Assembly: GCA_016803235.1 (NCBI GenBank) | Contig: JADCLI010000020.1 | Location: 1-64,000, forward strand | From: Pimelobacter simplex | GTDB lineage: Bacteria > Actinomycetota > Actinomycetes > Propionibacteriales > Nocardioidaceae | Direction of reading: 5' to 3' | DNA: 64,000 nt | Shown: positions 26,494 to 35,426 of the stretch, piece by piece | Layout of the letters: every line of letters starts with the position of its first letter | Numbering within the stretch: position 1 is the first letter of the stretch | Made by a program: the position numbers and the translations under genes | Notes under the pieces: model-generated | Databases searched by the model: none | What the model was told of the DNA's origin: nothing | What the model saw: only the letters and a program-made list of their open reading frames with translations

Positions 26494-27059
26494 CCCGGGT
26501 GCGAATGACCCCCACCCTGCGCCGTCGTGGACCCCTGGCGCTGCTGTGTGCCCTGCTGCTCGCCGTCGGGCTGGTGGCCGGCGGCTGCGGCTCGGGTGCC
26601 GACGAGAAGACGTTGAAGGACGCGCTGGCCAAGGTCGACGAGCTGACCGCACGCAACGACGCCGAGCAGGCCGCGCTCGAGGCGGCGAAGAAGGTGCTGG
26701 TCGAGACCACGACGTACTCCTGGAAGGACGGCGAGCACGACTTCGCATGGGTCGACAAGATCGCCAACGCCGAGCTGAAGGAGAAGCTCGAGGCCAACGT
26801 CACTGCCCTGCAGCAGGCGATCGTCGACGGCAAGGTCACCGCCCAGGGGCAGGTCGTCGACGCCGCCGGCCGGGCCGTCGACGAGACCCAGGTCGAGGTG
26901 CTGGCGTTCGTCGACCAGGCGATCACCGACGACAAGAACACCGACGTCAAGATCGAGGAGCAGCGCGTCAGCATGACCATGAAGCTCGCCGGTGGCGAGT
27001 GGCTGGTCGACCGGCTGGACCTGCTCAGTGGCACCAACAGCGGCGAGGGTGCGCAGTAG
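26490..27059 (+). CDS. Mce-associated lipoprotein
   Basis: 189 residues if started at GTG 26490 (GTGA overlap with mceF); GTG 26499 or ATG 26505 are also possible. A hydrophobic signal ends in VAGGC (lipobox). The mature part has a helical segment with Ala/Glu-rich sequence, then an NTF2/Mam-like beta region ending GEWLVDRLDLLSG. Proteins of this kind (Mam) follow mceF in most actinobacterial mce operons and stabilise the transporter. Last gene of operon 1. Confidence 0.75.
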   Translation: MTRVRMTPTLRRRGPLALLCALLLAVGLVAGGCGSGADEKTLKDALAKVDELTARNDAEQAALEAAKKVLVETTTYSWKDGEHDFAWVDKIANAELKEKLEANVTALQQAIVDGKVTAQGQVVDAAGRAVDETQVEVLAFVDQAITDDKNTDVKIEEQRVSMTMKLAGGEWLVDRLDLLSGTNSGEGAQ

Positions 27060-27077
27060 CGCGCATCGGACTGTCGC

Positions 27078-27083
27078 TAGATT
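27078..27083 (+). promoter_or_regulatory. -10 box for leaderless PLD-like gene
   Basis: TAGATT located 7 bp upstream of the GTG at 27091, a spacing that fits transcription starting at the start codon. No ribosome binding site precedes the GTG. Confidence 0.4.
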
Positions 27084-27090
27084 GACCCGC

Positions 27091-28353
27091 GTGGCGCACG
27101 ACGACGGGGACTCGCTGGCCGGTCTGAGGACCGTGCTGCGGCGCGTCCTGCTGACCCTGGTCGGCATCCCGTTCGTCGTCGCCATCGCGATGTCGCTGGT
27201 CGACTCCTACCGCCGCCGGGGCAAGCGGCCCAAGCCGTTCCCGACCACCGCGCCGCGCACCGTCGCGGTCGGGGACGGGGACGTGACGACGTACACCTTC
27301 GGTCGCGACCTGTACGACGACATGCTGGCCGCGATCGAGGGCGCCCAGCGCCAGATCCTCTTCGAGACCTACATCTGGAAGGGCGACGCGACGGGGGAGC
27401 GGTTCAAGCGAGCGCTCATCGCCGCCGCCGAGCGCGGGGTCGACGTCTACTGCATCTACGACGGCTTCGCGAACCTCGTGGTCTCACCGGCCTTCCAGCG
27501 CTTCCCCCCGAGCGTGAAGGTGCTGCGCTACCCGGTCTACACGGCCGGCTGGCGGTTCTTCGACCTGCGCCGCTACGGGCGCGACCACCGCAAGATCCTC
27601 GTCGTCGACGACAACGTCGGCTTCGTCGGCGGCTACAACATCGGCTCGGCGTACGAGTCGGAGTGGCGCGACACGCACGTGCGGATCACGGGCCCCGCCG
27701 TGTGGGACCTCAAGCGGGCCTTCGCCGACTTCTGGAACCTCAACCGGCGCCGCCGGCTGCGCTCCTCGGAGCGACCACTGCTGCTCGAGACCGCGTCCAC
27801 CTGGGAGCCCCGGGTCCGGGTGCAGCGCAACGTGCCGCGGCTGTGGATGTTCCCGATCCGCGCGATGTACATCGAGGCGATCAACCGGGCCAGCCGCAAT
27901 GTGTGGATGACGCAGGCCTACTTCCTGCCCGACGAGGACTTCATCGACGCGGTCAAGGCGGCCGCCCGGCGCGGCGTCGACGTCCGGCTGCTGCTGCCGC
28001 TGAAGTCCAACCACATCGTGGCCGACTGGATCTCGCGCGGCCACTTCACCCAGCTCCTCGACGCGGGCGTGCGGATCCTGCGCTACCGCGACGCCATGGT
28101 GCACGCGAAGACCGCCACCGTCGACAGCACCTGGGCGACGGTCGGCACCGCGAACATCGACCGGCTCAGCCTGTCGGGCAACTTCGAGATCAACGTCGAG
28201 ATCATCGACGAGGGCTTCGCCCGCGAGCTCGAGGCGATCTTCGAGGTCGACCAGTCGAACTGCCTCGAGCTGACCAGCGGCGAGTGGGAGGCCCGCGACG
28301 TGCACCGCAAGTTCACCGAGGCCGTGCTCGCCCCGCTGCGACCGTTGTTGTAG
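27091..28353 (+). CDS. Phospholipase D-family phosphatidyltransferase (cardiolipin synthase-like)
   Basis: 420 residues from GTG 27091. One N-terminal membrane helix (about 15-35) and two HKD motifs: HRKILVVD with VGFVGGYNIG (about residue 170) and HAKTATVD with VGTANID (about 337). Both catalytic His-Lys-Asp sets are complete, so it should be active as a cardiolipin synthase-type phosphatidyl transferase or a phospholipase. Transcribed separately from the mce operon by its own -10 box, although only 31 bp away. Confidence 0.85.
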   Translation: MAHDDGDSLAGLRTVLRRVLLTLVGIPFVVAIAMSLVDSYRRRGKRPKPFPTTAPRTVAVGDGDVTTYTFGRDLYDDMLAAIEGAQRQILFETYIWKGDATGERFKRALIAAAERGVDVYCIYDGFANLVVSPAFQRFPPSVKVLRYPVYTAGWRFFDLRRYGRDHRKILVVDDNVGFVGGYNIGSAYESEWRDTHVRITGPAVWDLKRAFADFWNLNRRRRLRSSERPLLLETASTWEPRVRVQRNVPRLWMFPIRAMYIEAINRASRNVWMTQAYFLPDEDFIDAVKAAARRGVDVRLLLPLKSNHIVADWISRGHFTQLLDAGVRILRYRDAMVHAKTATVDSTWATVGTANIDRLSLSGNFEINVEIIDEGFARELEAIFEVDQSNCLELTSGEWEARDVHRKFTEAVLAPLRPLL

Positions 28354-28784
28354 GTGGGCCGGTCGGGGCTGGTGCGCTGCGTGAGCGGCTCACGGTGTTG
28401 GTTTGGCGCTCGCTTCGCTCGCGCATGTCGGGCGCCCTTTTGACGCGTGATCTTCCCTCGCTGCGCTCGCTTCCTCGCTGGCGCTCGGTCGCTCGCTCCG
28501 CTCAGTCCAGATCACGCGGCGCGCCCGACGACATTCGGGCGGGCGTCGTGCGTGAGCGCAGCGAGCGCCGAACCTGATGACCCGGAGGGGATGAGCCGAT
28601 TGGCCCTCGCCTGGGAATGACATTCCGCTGAGCCTCGTCGCGCGCGCCGCGTTGCCTGGACGGAGCGGAGCGCGCGCCAGCGAGCGCAGCGGAGGAAGGC
28701 AACGCGCAAAAGCGCGCGCGACATGCGAGCGAAGCGAGCCAAACATCATTGACGAACATCACTGTTCGTGAAACTCTCCGGAGC
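28354..28784. repeat. Gene-free 430 bp with nested inverted repeats
   Basis: No convincing gene. An outer pair of arms (28402-28430 and 28719-28743) is inverted with small mismatches and includes the palindromic run GCTCGCTTCGCTCGC. Inside are CGCGTGATCT (28444-28453) with AGATCACGCG (28509-28518), and GCGTTGCC (28649-28656) with GGCAACGC (28698-28705). The whole could fold as a cruciform with two inner arms. The outer motif recurs near 53275 and in part near 54030, so this is a dispersed repeat family of the genome. Its end carries the tetR operator. Confidence 0.6.
28752..28769. promoter_or_regulatory. Palindrome ACGAACA-N4-TGTTCGT before tetR
   Basis: Perfect 7-4-7 inverted repeat ending 15 bp before the ATG of the tetR gene; likely its operator. 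Confidence 0.55.
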
Positions 28785-29381
28785 ATGGCGACCCTGCCCC
28801 GCGGCCGGCACGGCCTGAGCCGCGCCGCGGTGGCGGCGGACCAGCGCGAGCGGATGTTCCACGCCCTTGCCGAGGCGATGGCCGAGCGCGGGTACGTCGC
28901 GACGCCGGTCGCCGAGATCATCAAGCGCGCCGGCGTGTCCCGCGAGACCTTCTACCAGCACTTCGGCTCGAAGCAGGAGTGCTTCGTCGCGGCGTACGCC
29001 TGGGCGACCGACGCGCTGCGGACCAGCTTCGCGGCCGGCCTGGCCGCGACGGGCACGCCGTTGGAGCGCTTCTCCGACCTGCTCGGCCGCTACCTCGCCG
29101 CCCTCGCCGACGATCCCGGCCGAGCCCGGCTCTTCCTCGTCGAGGTGTACGCCGCCGGTCCCGAGGCGATGCACCGCCGGGCGGCGGTCCATCGGGAGGC
29201 TGCCGACACCCTCGCGGAGGTCTTCGCGGCCCGCACCGCGCAGGGGAGGTTCGCCTGTGAGGCGCTGGTCGCCGCGACCATCCAGATGGCGACCGCGCGG
29301 ATCACCCTCGACGAGCCGGAGGGCCTCGCCGGGTTGCACCCGCCGCTCGTCGCCCTGGCGGCCTCCCTGTTCCCGAGCTGA
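28785..29381 (+). CDS. TetR/AcrR family transcriptional regulator
   Basis: 198 residues from ATG 28785; an upstream TTG (28749) would put the palindromic operator inside the gene. HTH: ALAEAMAERGYVATPVAEIIKRAGVSRETFYQHFGSKQEC, the standard TetR arrangement. First gene of an operon with an SDR and a CMD protein, so it probably controls these and itself through the palindrome at 28752-28769. Confidence 0.85.
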   Translation: MATLPRGRHGLSRAAVAADQRERMFHALAEAMAERGYVATPVAEIIKRAGVSRETFYQHFGSKQECFVAAYAWATDALRTSFAAGLAATGTPLERFSDLLGRYLAALADDPGRARLFLVEVYAAGPEAMHRRAAVHREAADTLAEVFAARTAQGRFACEALVAATIQMATARITLDEPEGLAGLHPPLVALAASLFPS

Positions 29382-29402
29382 CCGACCGATCGAGGAGAAG
29401 TC

Positions 29403-30290
29403 ATGTGGTTCCGTGCTCCCGTCCGTGACCTGGCCGGCAAGCAGGTCCTGGTGACCGGTGCCGCCAGCGGCATCGGCCGCGCCGTCGCCGAGCAGGCCGC
29501 CGAGCGGGGTGCCGTGCTGCACCTGACCGACGTCCAGCCCGAGCGCCTGGCCGAGGTGGCCGACACGATCCGCGCCCGCGGCGGGAAGGTGGGCACCGCC
29601 GAGGTCGCCGACGTCTCCGACCTCGAGCAGGTACGACGACTCGCGGCCCACGTCACCGAACGGGCCGGCGCCATGGACGTCGTGCTCAACGTCGCCGGCA
29701 TCGCGATCTGGGGCACGGTGCGCAGCCTCGAGCCCGAGCACTGGCAGCGCCTGGTCGACGTCAACCTGATGGGCCCGATCCACGTCATCGAGGAGTTCGT
29801 GCCCCCGATGGTCGACGCCGGACGGGGCGGGCAGCTGGTCAACGTCTCCTCGGCGGCCGGCATCATCGCGATGCCCTGGCACGCGGCCTACAGTGCGTCC
29901 AAGTTCGGGCTGCGCGGGGTCTCGGAGGTGCTGCGCTACGACCTGCGCAAGCACCGGATCGGCGTCAGCCTGGTCTGCCCGGGCGGTGTCGACACCGGCT
30001 TGGTCGAGACCATCCGGATCGCGGGCATCGACCAGCAGAGCAAGGCGTTCGTGCGCGCCCGGCGGCACTTCCAGAAGCGCGCGGTCTCGCCCGAGCAGGC
30101 CGCCACCGCGATCTGGCGGGGAGCGCTGCGCAACCGCTACTGGGTCTACACCTCGCCCGACATCAGGCTGGCCCACTGGTTGCAGCGCTACTTCCCGCCC
30201 GGGTACGCCGTCGCTATGCGCGTCTTCAACTACGGCGCCAACCGGGTGCTGCCCGCCGTCGAGCGCGCCCGGCGGGCGGACGCCGCGTGA
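29403..30290 (+). CDS. Short-chain dehydrogenase/reductase
   Basis: 295 residues with GAGGAGAA before the ATG. Rossmann motif VTGAASGIGRAVAEQ (about residue 18), NVAGIA in place of NNAG, the catalytic Ser in NVSSAAGI, and YSASK. The C-terminal 60 residues exceed the core SDR and end in a hydrophobic/aromatic stretch (RYFPPGYAVAMRVFNYG) that may attach to membranes. The substrate is unknown; lipophilic alcohol or ketone is a guess. Stop overlaps the next GTG. Confidence 0.85.
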   Translation: MWFRAPVRDLAGKQVLVTGAASGIGRAVAEQAAERGAVLHLTDVQPERLAEVADTIRARGGKVGTAEVADVSDLEQVRRLAAHVTERAGAMDVVLNVAGIAIWGTVRSLEPEHWQRLVDVNLMGPIHVIEEFVPPMVDAGRGGQLVNVSSAAGIIAMPWHAAYSASKFGLRGVSEVLRYDLRKHRIGVSLVCPGGVDTGLVETIRIAGIDQQSKAFVRARRHFQKRAVSPEQAATAIWRGALRNRYWVYTSPDIRLAHWLQRYFPPGYAVAMRVFNYGANRVLPAVERARRADAA

Positions 30291-30856
30291 GCGAGCAGCA
30301 GGTCACGCCCCGGATCGCCCCCGGCGGCTGGCGCGACGTCGGCCCGTTCGTCGCCGCGTTCGCCCGGATCGCCGGGCGGGTGCAGGGCACGGAGCCGCCG
30401 GCCGTCTTCCTCACCCTGGGCCGACACCGCAGGCTGTTCTGGGGCTGGCTGCACTTCGCCGGCCGGCTGATGCCCGGCGGACGACTGTCGCGGCGGGAGT
30501 CGGAGCTGGTGATCGTCCGGGTCGCGGCGCGTCGCGGGTCGGCGTACGAGCTCGAGCAGCACCGTCGACTGGCCCGCCGGGCGGGGCTCTCGCGCGAGGA
30601 GGTCATGGCGGTCGAGGCCTTCGTCGAGCACCCGGGCCTCACGCCGCGAGAGCGGCTGCTGCTGCGCGCGAGCGACGAGCTGGTCGCCGACCAGGACCTC
30701 TCCGACGGCCTGTGGGCGGAACTGGGGGAGGGGTTCGAGGACCGCGAGCGGATCGAGATCGTGATGCTCGTGGGCCACTACGCCATGCTCGCGACCGCGC
30801 TGCATGCGCTGCGGGTCCAGCCGGACTCCCCGAGAGGTCGTCGAGCAGCGCCGTAG
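30287..30856 (+). CDS. Carboxymuconolactone decarboxylase (CMD/AhpD-like) family protein
   Basis: 189 residues from GTG 30287 (GTGA overlap). The CMD core is [36 protein letters not shown] (about residues 60-100). The YELEQH motif lacks the CxxC of AhpD-type peroxidases, as in many gamma-CMD-like proteins. In an operon with a TetR regulator and an SDR; no specific reaction can be given. Confidence 0.8.
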   Translation: MSEQQVTPRIAPGGWRDVGPFVAAFARIAGRVQGTEPPAVFLTLGRHRRLFWGWLHFAGRLMPGGRLSRRESELVIVRVAARRGSAYELEQHRRLARRAGLSREEVMAVEAFVEHPGLTPRERLLLRASDELVADQDLSDGLWAELGEGFEDRERIEIVMLVGHYAMLATALHALRVQPDSPRGRRAAP

Positions 30857-31046
30857 CGAGGTGCCAGCGGAGGCGCGTGTCGAGACGCTTCGAGCGGACC
30901 TCGGGCGTCGCCGACCGGGTCTCGATGCGCGGTCGCGACCTCGCGGGCTCGGTCGCGCGCTTGCTCAACCCCCCGGACCCACGCCGCGTCCTCGTGCCTC
31001 GGACCGGCTGACCGGTGATGTCGGCGCCCCCTCGTACGCTGGAGCC
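30857..31046. other. Intergenic stretch with genomic-repeat-like sequence
   Basis: 190 bp without a gene before uvrB. It contains alternating runs such as GTCGAGACGCTTCGAGCGGACCTC of a kind often seen as intergenic repeats in this group. No clear promoter or SOS box for uvrB was recognised. Confidence 0.3.
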
Positions 31047-33176
31047 ATGCGTCCGGTCACCGATCTCGAGCGTCGCGTGGCGCCCTTCCACGTCCAGTCC
31101 GACTACCAGCCATCGGGCGACCAGCCGGCCGCGATCGCCGAGATCACCAAGCGCCTCAACGACGGCGTCCAGGACGTCGTCCTGCTCGGTGCGACCGGCA
31201 CCGGCAAGACGGCCACCGTGGCGTGGGTGGCCGAGCAGGTGCAGCGACCGCTGCTGGTGCTGCAGCCCAACAAGACCCTGGCCGCGCAGTTCGCCAACGA
31301 GCTGCGCCAGCTGTTCCCCGACAACGCGGTCGAGTACTTCGTCTCCTACTACGACTACTACCAGCCCGAGGCCTACGTCCCGCAGACGGACACCTACATC
31401 GAGAAGGACTCCTCGATCAACGAGGAGGTGGAGCGGCTGCGCCACTCGGCGACCAACAGCCTGCTCACCCGCCGCGACGTGATCGTCGTGTCGACGGTGT
31501 CGTGCATCTACGGCCTCGGCACTCCGCAGGAGTACGTCGACCGCATGGTCCGCCTGCGCGTGGGCGAGGAGCACGACCGCGACTCGGTGCTGCGCCGGCT
31601 GGTCGAGATCCAGTACACCCGCAACGACCTGGCCTTCACCCGCGGCACCTTCCGGGTCCGCGGCGACACGCTCGAGATCTTCCCGGTCTACGAGGAGCTG
31701 GCAGTCCGGATCGAGTTCTTCGGCGACGAGATCGAGCGGCTGATGACGCTGCACCCGGTCACCGGCGAGGTGCTCACCGAGGACCAGGAGCTCTACGTCT
31801 TCCCCGCGAGCCACTACATCGCCGGCCCGGAACGGATGGAGCGGGCGATCCGCGGCATCGAGGCCGAGCTCGCCGAGCAGCTGACCACCTTCGAGCGGCA
31901 GGGCAAGATGCTCGAGGCGCAGCGGCTGCGGATGCGCACGACCTACGACATCGAGATGATGCGGCAGGTCGGCTCCTGCTCGGGCATCGAGAACTACTCG
32001 ATGCACATGGACGGCCGGTCGCGGGGCAGCGCGCCCAACACGCTGCTCGACTACTTCCCCGAGGACTTCGTGCTCGTCGTCGACGAGTCCCACGTCGCCG
32101 TGCCGCAGATCGGCGGCATGTACGAGGGCGACATGTCGCGCAAGCGCAACCTGGTCGAGCACGGCTTCCGGCTGCCGAGCGCGATGGACAACCGGCCGCT
32201 GCGATGGGAGGAGTTCCTCGAGCGGATCGGCCAGACGGTCTACCTCTCGGCGACCCCTGGGGACTACGAGCTCGACAAGGTGCAGGGCGACGTCGTCGAG
32301 CAGATCATCCGCCCGACCGGCCTGGTCGACCCCGAGGTCGTGGTGAAGCCGACCAAGGGGCAGATCGACGACCTGATCCACGAGATCCGCACCCGCGCCG
32401 AGAAGCAGGAGCGGGTCCTGGTCACCACGCTGACCAAGAAGATGTCCGAGGACCTGACCGACTACCTCCTCGACGCCGGCATCCGCACCCGCTACCTCCA
32501 CTCCGAGGTCGACACCCTCAAGCGGATCGAGCTGCTGCGCGACCTGCGGCTGGGCGCCTACGACGTCCTGGTCGGCATCAACCTGCTCCGTGAGGGACTC
32601 GACCTTCCCGAGGTGTCACTGGTCTCGATCCTCGACGCCGACAAGGAGGGCTTCCTGCGCTCCGACAAGTCGCTCATCCAGACCATCGGCCGCGCGGCGC
32701 GCAACGTGTCCGGCGAGGTCCACATGTACGCCGACCGGATCACCCCGTCCATGGAGTCGGCCATCGACGAGACCAACCGGCGCCGCGCCAAGCAGGTCGC
32801 CTACAACGAGGCCCACGGCATCGACCCGCAGCCGCTGCGCAAGAAGATCGCCGACATCACCGAGATGCTGGCCCGCGAGGACGAGACGACCCAGGAGCTG
32901 CTCCAGACCTGGGCCGACGTCGGCCAGAAGGGCCGCGCCGGGGGAGTGAAGCCGAAGAAGTCGCCCACGCCGCAGCTGCGCTCGACCGACATCGGCGGGC
33001 ACGCCGCCGAGCTGGCCGGCCTGCCGAGCTCCGACCTCGCCCAGCTGATCCAGGACCTCACCGACCAGATGAAGGCGGCCGCCGCCGAGCTCCAGTTCGA
33101 GCTGGCCGCCCGGCTGCGCGACGAGATCGGGGAGCTCAAGAAGGAGCTGCGCCAGATGATGGAAGCAACGAAGTAG
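31047..33176 (+). CDS. uvrB: Excinuclease ABC subunit B
   Basis: 709 residues, normal length. Walker A GATGTGKT (about residue 49), the beta-hairpin region [21 protein letters not shown] (about 100-120) that inserts between DNA strands, DESHV of the DEAD-type motif [10 protein letters not shown], motif [11 protein letters not shown], and a C-terminal UVR domain ([14 protein letters not shown]). It acts in nucleotide excision repair as the damage-verifying helicase. ATG 31047 follows GGAGCC. Confidence 0.97.
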   Translation: MRPVTDLERRVAPFHVQSDYQPSGDQPAAIAEITKRLNDGVQDVVLLGATGTGKTATVAWVAEQVQRPLLVLQPNKTLAAQFANELRQLFPDNAVEYFVSYYDYYQPEAYVPQTDTYIEKDSSINEEVERLRHSATNSLLTRRDVIVVSTVSCIYGLGTPQEYVDRMVRLRVGEEHDRDSVLRRLVEIQYTRNDLAFTRGTFRVRGDTLEIFPVYEELAVRIEFFGDEIERLMTLHPVTGEVLTEDQELYVFPASHYIAGPERMERAIRGIEAELAEQLTTFERQGKMLEAQRLRMRTTYDIEMMRQVGSCSGIENYSMHMDGRSRGSAPNTLLDYFPEDFVLVVDESHVAVPQIGGMYEGDMSRKRNLVEHGFRLPSAMDNRPLRWEEFLERIGQTVYLSATPGDYELDKVQGDVVEQIIRPTGLVDPEVVVKPTKGQIDDLIHEIRTRAEKQERVLVTTLTKKMSEDLTDYLLDAGIRTRYLHSEVDTLKRIELLRDLRLGAYDVLVGINLLREGLDLPEVSLVSILDADKEGFLRSDKSLIQTIGRAARNVSGEVHMYADRITPSMESAIDETNRRRAKQVAYNEAHGIDPQPLRKKIADITEMLAREDETTQELLQTWADVGQKGRAGGVKPKKSPTPQLRSTDIGGHAAELAGLPSSDLAQLIQDLTDQMKAAAAELQFELAARLRDEIGELKKELRQMMEATK

Positions 33177-33270
33177 GGCTCGTCCCCCAGGGGTTCGCCT
33201 GTGAGCGAGTGAGCCGACGCACGTGCGCGCGGAGGCGGTCCGGGCCGGGCCGAGCCGATACTCTGCCGCT

Positions 33271-34578
33271 GTGAGCAACGAACCTGGGACCCCCGGGCGT
33301 CGCTACACCGTCTGGATCGTCGGGCTCCTCGTCTACGCCCTCGCGGTCTTCCACCGCAGCAGCCTCGCCGTCGCCGGCCTCGCCGCGACCGAGCGCTTCG
33401 ACATCTCGGCCAGCCAGCTGGCGTCCTTCACGGTGCTCCAGCTCCTGGTCTACGCCTCGATGCAGATCCCGGTCGGGCTGATGGTCGACCGGTTCGGGTC
33501 GCGGACCGTGCTCACGGTCGCGATCACCGTGGTCAGCGCGGGTCAGGCGGCGTTCGCGTTCGCCGACAGCTACCCGCTGGCCCTCGGCGCCCGGGTGCTG
33601 GTCGGTGCGGGCGACGCGATGACCTTCATCTGTGTGCTGCGGCTGGTCTCCTCGTGGTTCCCGCGCCGCCAGGTGCCCCTGATCAGCCAGCTCACCGGCA
33701 ACCTCGGCCAGCTCGGCGCTCTCGCCGCGGCCGCGCCGATGACCTGGGCGCTGGGCCACCTCGGCTGGACCCGGGCCTACCTCGGCGGCGCGCTCGTCGG
33801 TCTCGTCGCGCTCGTCGTGCTGCGGGTGCTGCTCCACGACTCGCCGGCGCAGGCCCACCTGCGCGGCGTACCGATGACGGCGCGGGCGCTTGCCGCCAGC
33901 CTGGCCGCGTCGTGGGCCCAGCCCGGGACCCGGCTCGGGCTGTGGGTGCACTTCTCGACGCCGTTCAGCACGACCCTGATGGGCCTGCTGTGGGGCTTCC
34001 CGTTCCTGGTGACGGCCGAGCACGTCTCGGCCGGTACGGCGAGCGCCCTGCTCTCCCTGCTCGTGGCGACCTCGGTGGGCTACGGCCCCCTGCTCGGCTG
34101 GCTGGTCGGGCGGCACCCGTGGCACCGCTCGACGACGGCCCTGGTCATCGTCGGGGCACTCGCCACGGTGTGGGCGCTGGTGCTGCTCTGGCCCGGCGAC
34201 GCGCCACTGCCGCTGCTCGTCGTGCTCATCATCGTCGTCGGCGCGGGCGGCCCGGGCTCGATGATCGGCTTCGACGTCGCCCGCACCAGCAATCCCGACC
34301 ATCGCACGGCGAGCGCCAGCGGGATCATCAACGTCGGCGGCTTCACCTCGGGACTGCTGGCCGTGCTCGCCGTCGGGGCGGTACTGGACGTCCTGACGCC
34401 GGGGTCGCAGGACTACACGCCCGCGGCGTTCCGGTGGGCGATGGCGACCCAGTACGTGCTGTGGGCCGTCGGGGTGGTGCAGGTGCTTCGCTACCGGCGA
34501 CGGATCCGCTCGCTGACCACGCGCGAGCAGGTGGCCGGTGGGTCGTCGATGGTCGAGCTCACACCCGGCGCGCGCTGA
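33271..34578 (+). CDS. MFS transporter
   Basis: 435 residues from GTG 33271; a TACTCT -10-like box lies 6 bp upstream, suggesting a leaderless message. Twelve hydrophobic segments with the MFS motif A (QIPVGLMVDRFGSRTVL, about residue 62-78) after helix 2. Closest in style to nitrate/sugar-phosphate-like MFS carriers of actinobacteria; substrate not assignable. Its end overlaps the convergent channel gene by 20 bp. Confidence 0.8.
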   Translation: MSNEPGTPGRRYTVWIVGLLVYALAVFHRSSLAVAGLAATERFDISASQLASFTVLQLLVYASMQIPVGLMVDRFGSRTVLTVAITVVSAGQAAFAFADSYPLALGARVLVGAGDAMTFICVLRLVSSWFPRRQVPLISQLTGNLGQLGALAAAAPMTWALGHLGWTRAYLGGALVGLVALVVLRVLLHDSPAQAHLRGVPMTARALAASLAASWAQPGTRLGLWVHFSTPFSTTLMGLLWGFPFLVTAEHVSAGTASALLSLLVATSVGYGPLLGWLVGRHPWHRSTTALVIVGALATVWALVLLWPGDAPLPLLVVLIIVVGAGGPGSMIGFDVARTSNPDHRTASASGIINVGGFTSGLLAVLAVGAVLDVLTPGSQDYTPAAFRWAMATQYVLWAVGVVQVLRYRRRIRSLTTREQVAGGSSMVELTPGAR

Positions 34579-35245
34579 GCCCGACGAGACGGGCGACCAC
34601 GAGCGCGACGTAGAAGACGCCGGCGACCTGCTCCACCATCACCAGCGACCGTGCCTGGTTCACGACCGGGTAGACGTCGGACAGGCCGACGCTGGTCAGG
34701 GTGGTGAAGGAGAGGAAGAGCATCTCGAACCAGCTCAGCGGGGTTCCGCCGTCGGGGCTGTTGAAGCCCACGAACGAGCCCGGCCAGAGCACCTGCGCCG
34801 CGGCGTACAGGTACGCGAACGCCCAGGCGACCACGGTGAAGGCGGCGCCCGTCGCGAAGATCTCGTCGACCGTCACCCGGTCGTCGTGGAACAGGTAGCG
34901 GATCATCGCGTAGGAGACGAAGAAGTAGAACGGGACGTGGAAGGCGGCGGAGGCCAGCACGATCCAGGCCACGTCCGGCTGGATGGCCTCGAGCACGGCG
35001 AGGACGACGGCCGGGGCGCCCAGCAGCACGACCACCCAGCGCAGGGTCGTGGTACGCCGCACGGCCCAGACCGCGGACAGCACGACCACCATCTGGAAGA
35101 CGCCGACGACCGCGCGTCCGGCAGCGGAGCCCTCGAGCGCGGGATACGCCAGCACGACGACGAGCTGGGCCGCCAGCAGGAGCGCGGAGGGGTGGCGACC
35201 GATGACTTCCAGTGGCCGGGACGGCCGCGAGGCGGGGGACTGCAC
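34559..35245 (-). CDS. Two-helix-pore ion channel family protein
   Basis: 228 residues, about six hydrophobic segments, with a pore-loop sequence LSFTTLTSVGLSDVYPV near residue 190. The filter TSVGLSD is a variant of the K-channel TxGYGD, so a potassium-channel-like fold is likely but selectivity is uncertain. Start ATG at 35245. Convergent with and overlapping the MFS gene. Confidence 0.65.
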   Translation of the reverse strand: MQSPASRPSRPLEVIGRHPSALLLAAQLVVVLAYPALEGSAAGRAVVGVFQMVVVLSAVWAVRRTTTLRWVVVLLGAPAVVLAVLEAIQPDVAWIVLASAAFHVPFYFFVSYAMIRYLFHDDRVTVDEIFATGAAFTVVAWAFAYLYAAAQVLWPGSFVGFNSPDGGTPLSWFEMLFLSFTTLTSVGLSDVYPVVNQARSLVMVEQVAGVFYVALVVARLVGLSARRV

Positions 35246-35342
35246 GGCCCGATCCTAGGTTCGCCCCGGCGTGACCCCGGCCACGCCGGAGGCGTTGTCG
35301 AGGAAAGAGGGAGAAATTCGACCGCGGTCCGACCATGTCGCC

Positions 35343-35371
35343 TTGGTCACAACGAGAACGTGTTCTAATAT
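35343..35371 (+). promoter_or_regulatory. mce operon 2 promoter with KstR box
   Basis: TTGGTC (35343-35348), 17-bp spacer, TAATAT (35366-35371): a near-ideal sigma70-type promoter. Within it, 35354-35367 matches the KstR operator TNNAACNNGTTNNA at all fixed positions but the first (G for T), with the palindrome AGAAC-GT-GTTCT. A bound repressor would cover the -10 box. The first gene starts about 55 bp downstream with a GGAGAGGAG site. Confidence 0.75.
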
Positions 35372-35426
35372 CGCCGGGTCCCGGGAGCGGGACCGGCGGG
35401 AACATCGTGGGGAGAGGAGTCGGGGC

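Noticed and set aside
30287..30856. CMD protein lacking CxxC as a broken AhpD
   Set aside because: The YELEQH pattern is common in intact CMD-family proteins without peroxidase activity, so loss of function is not indicated.
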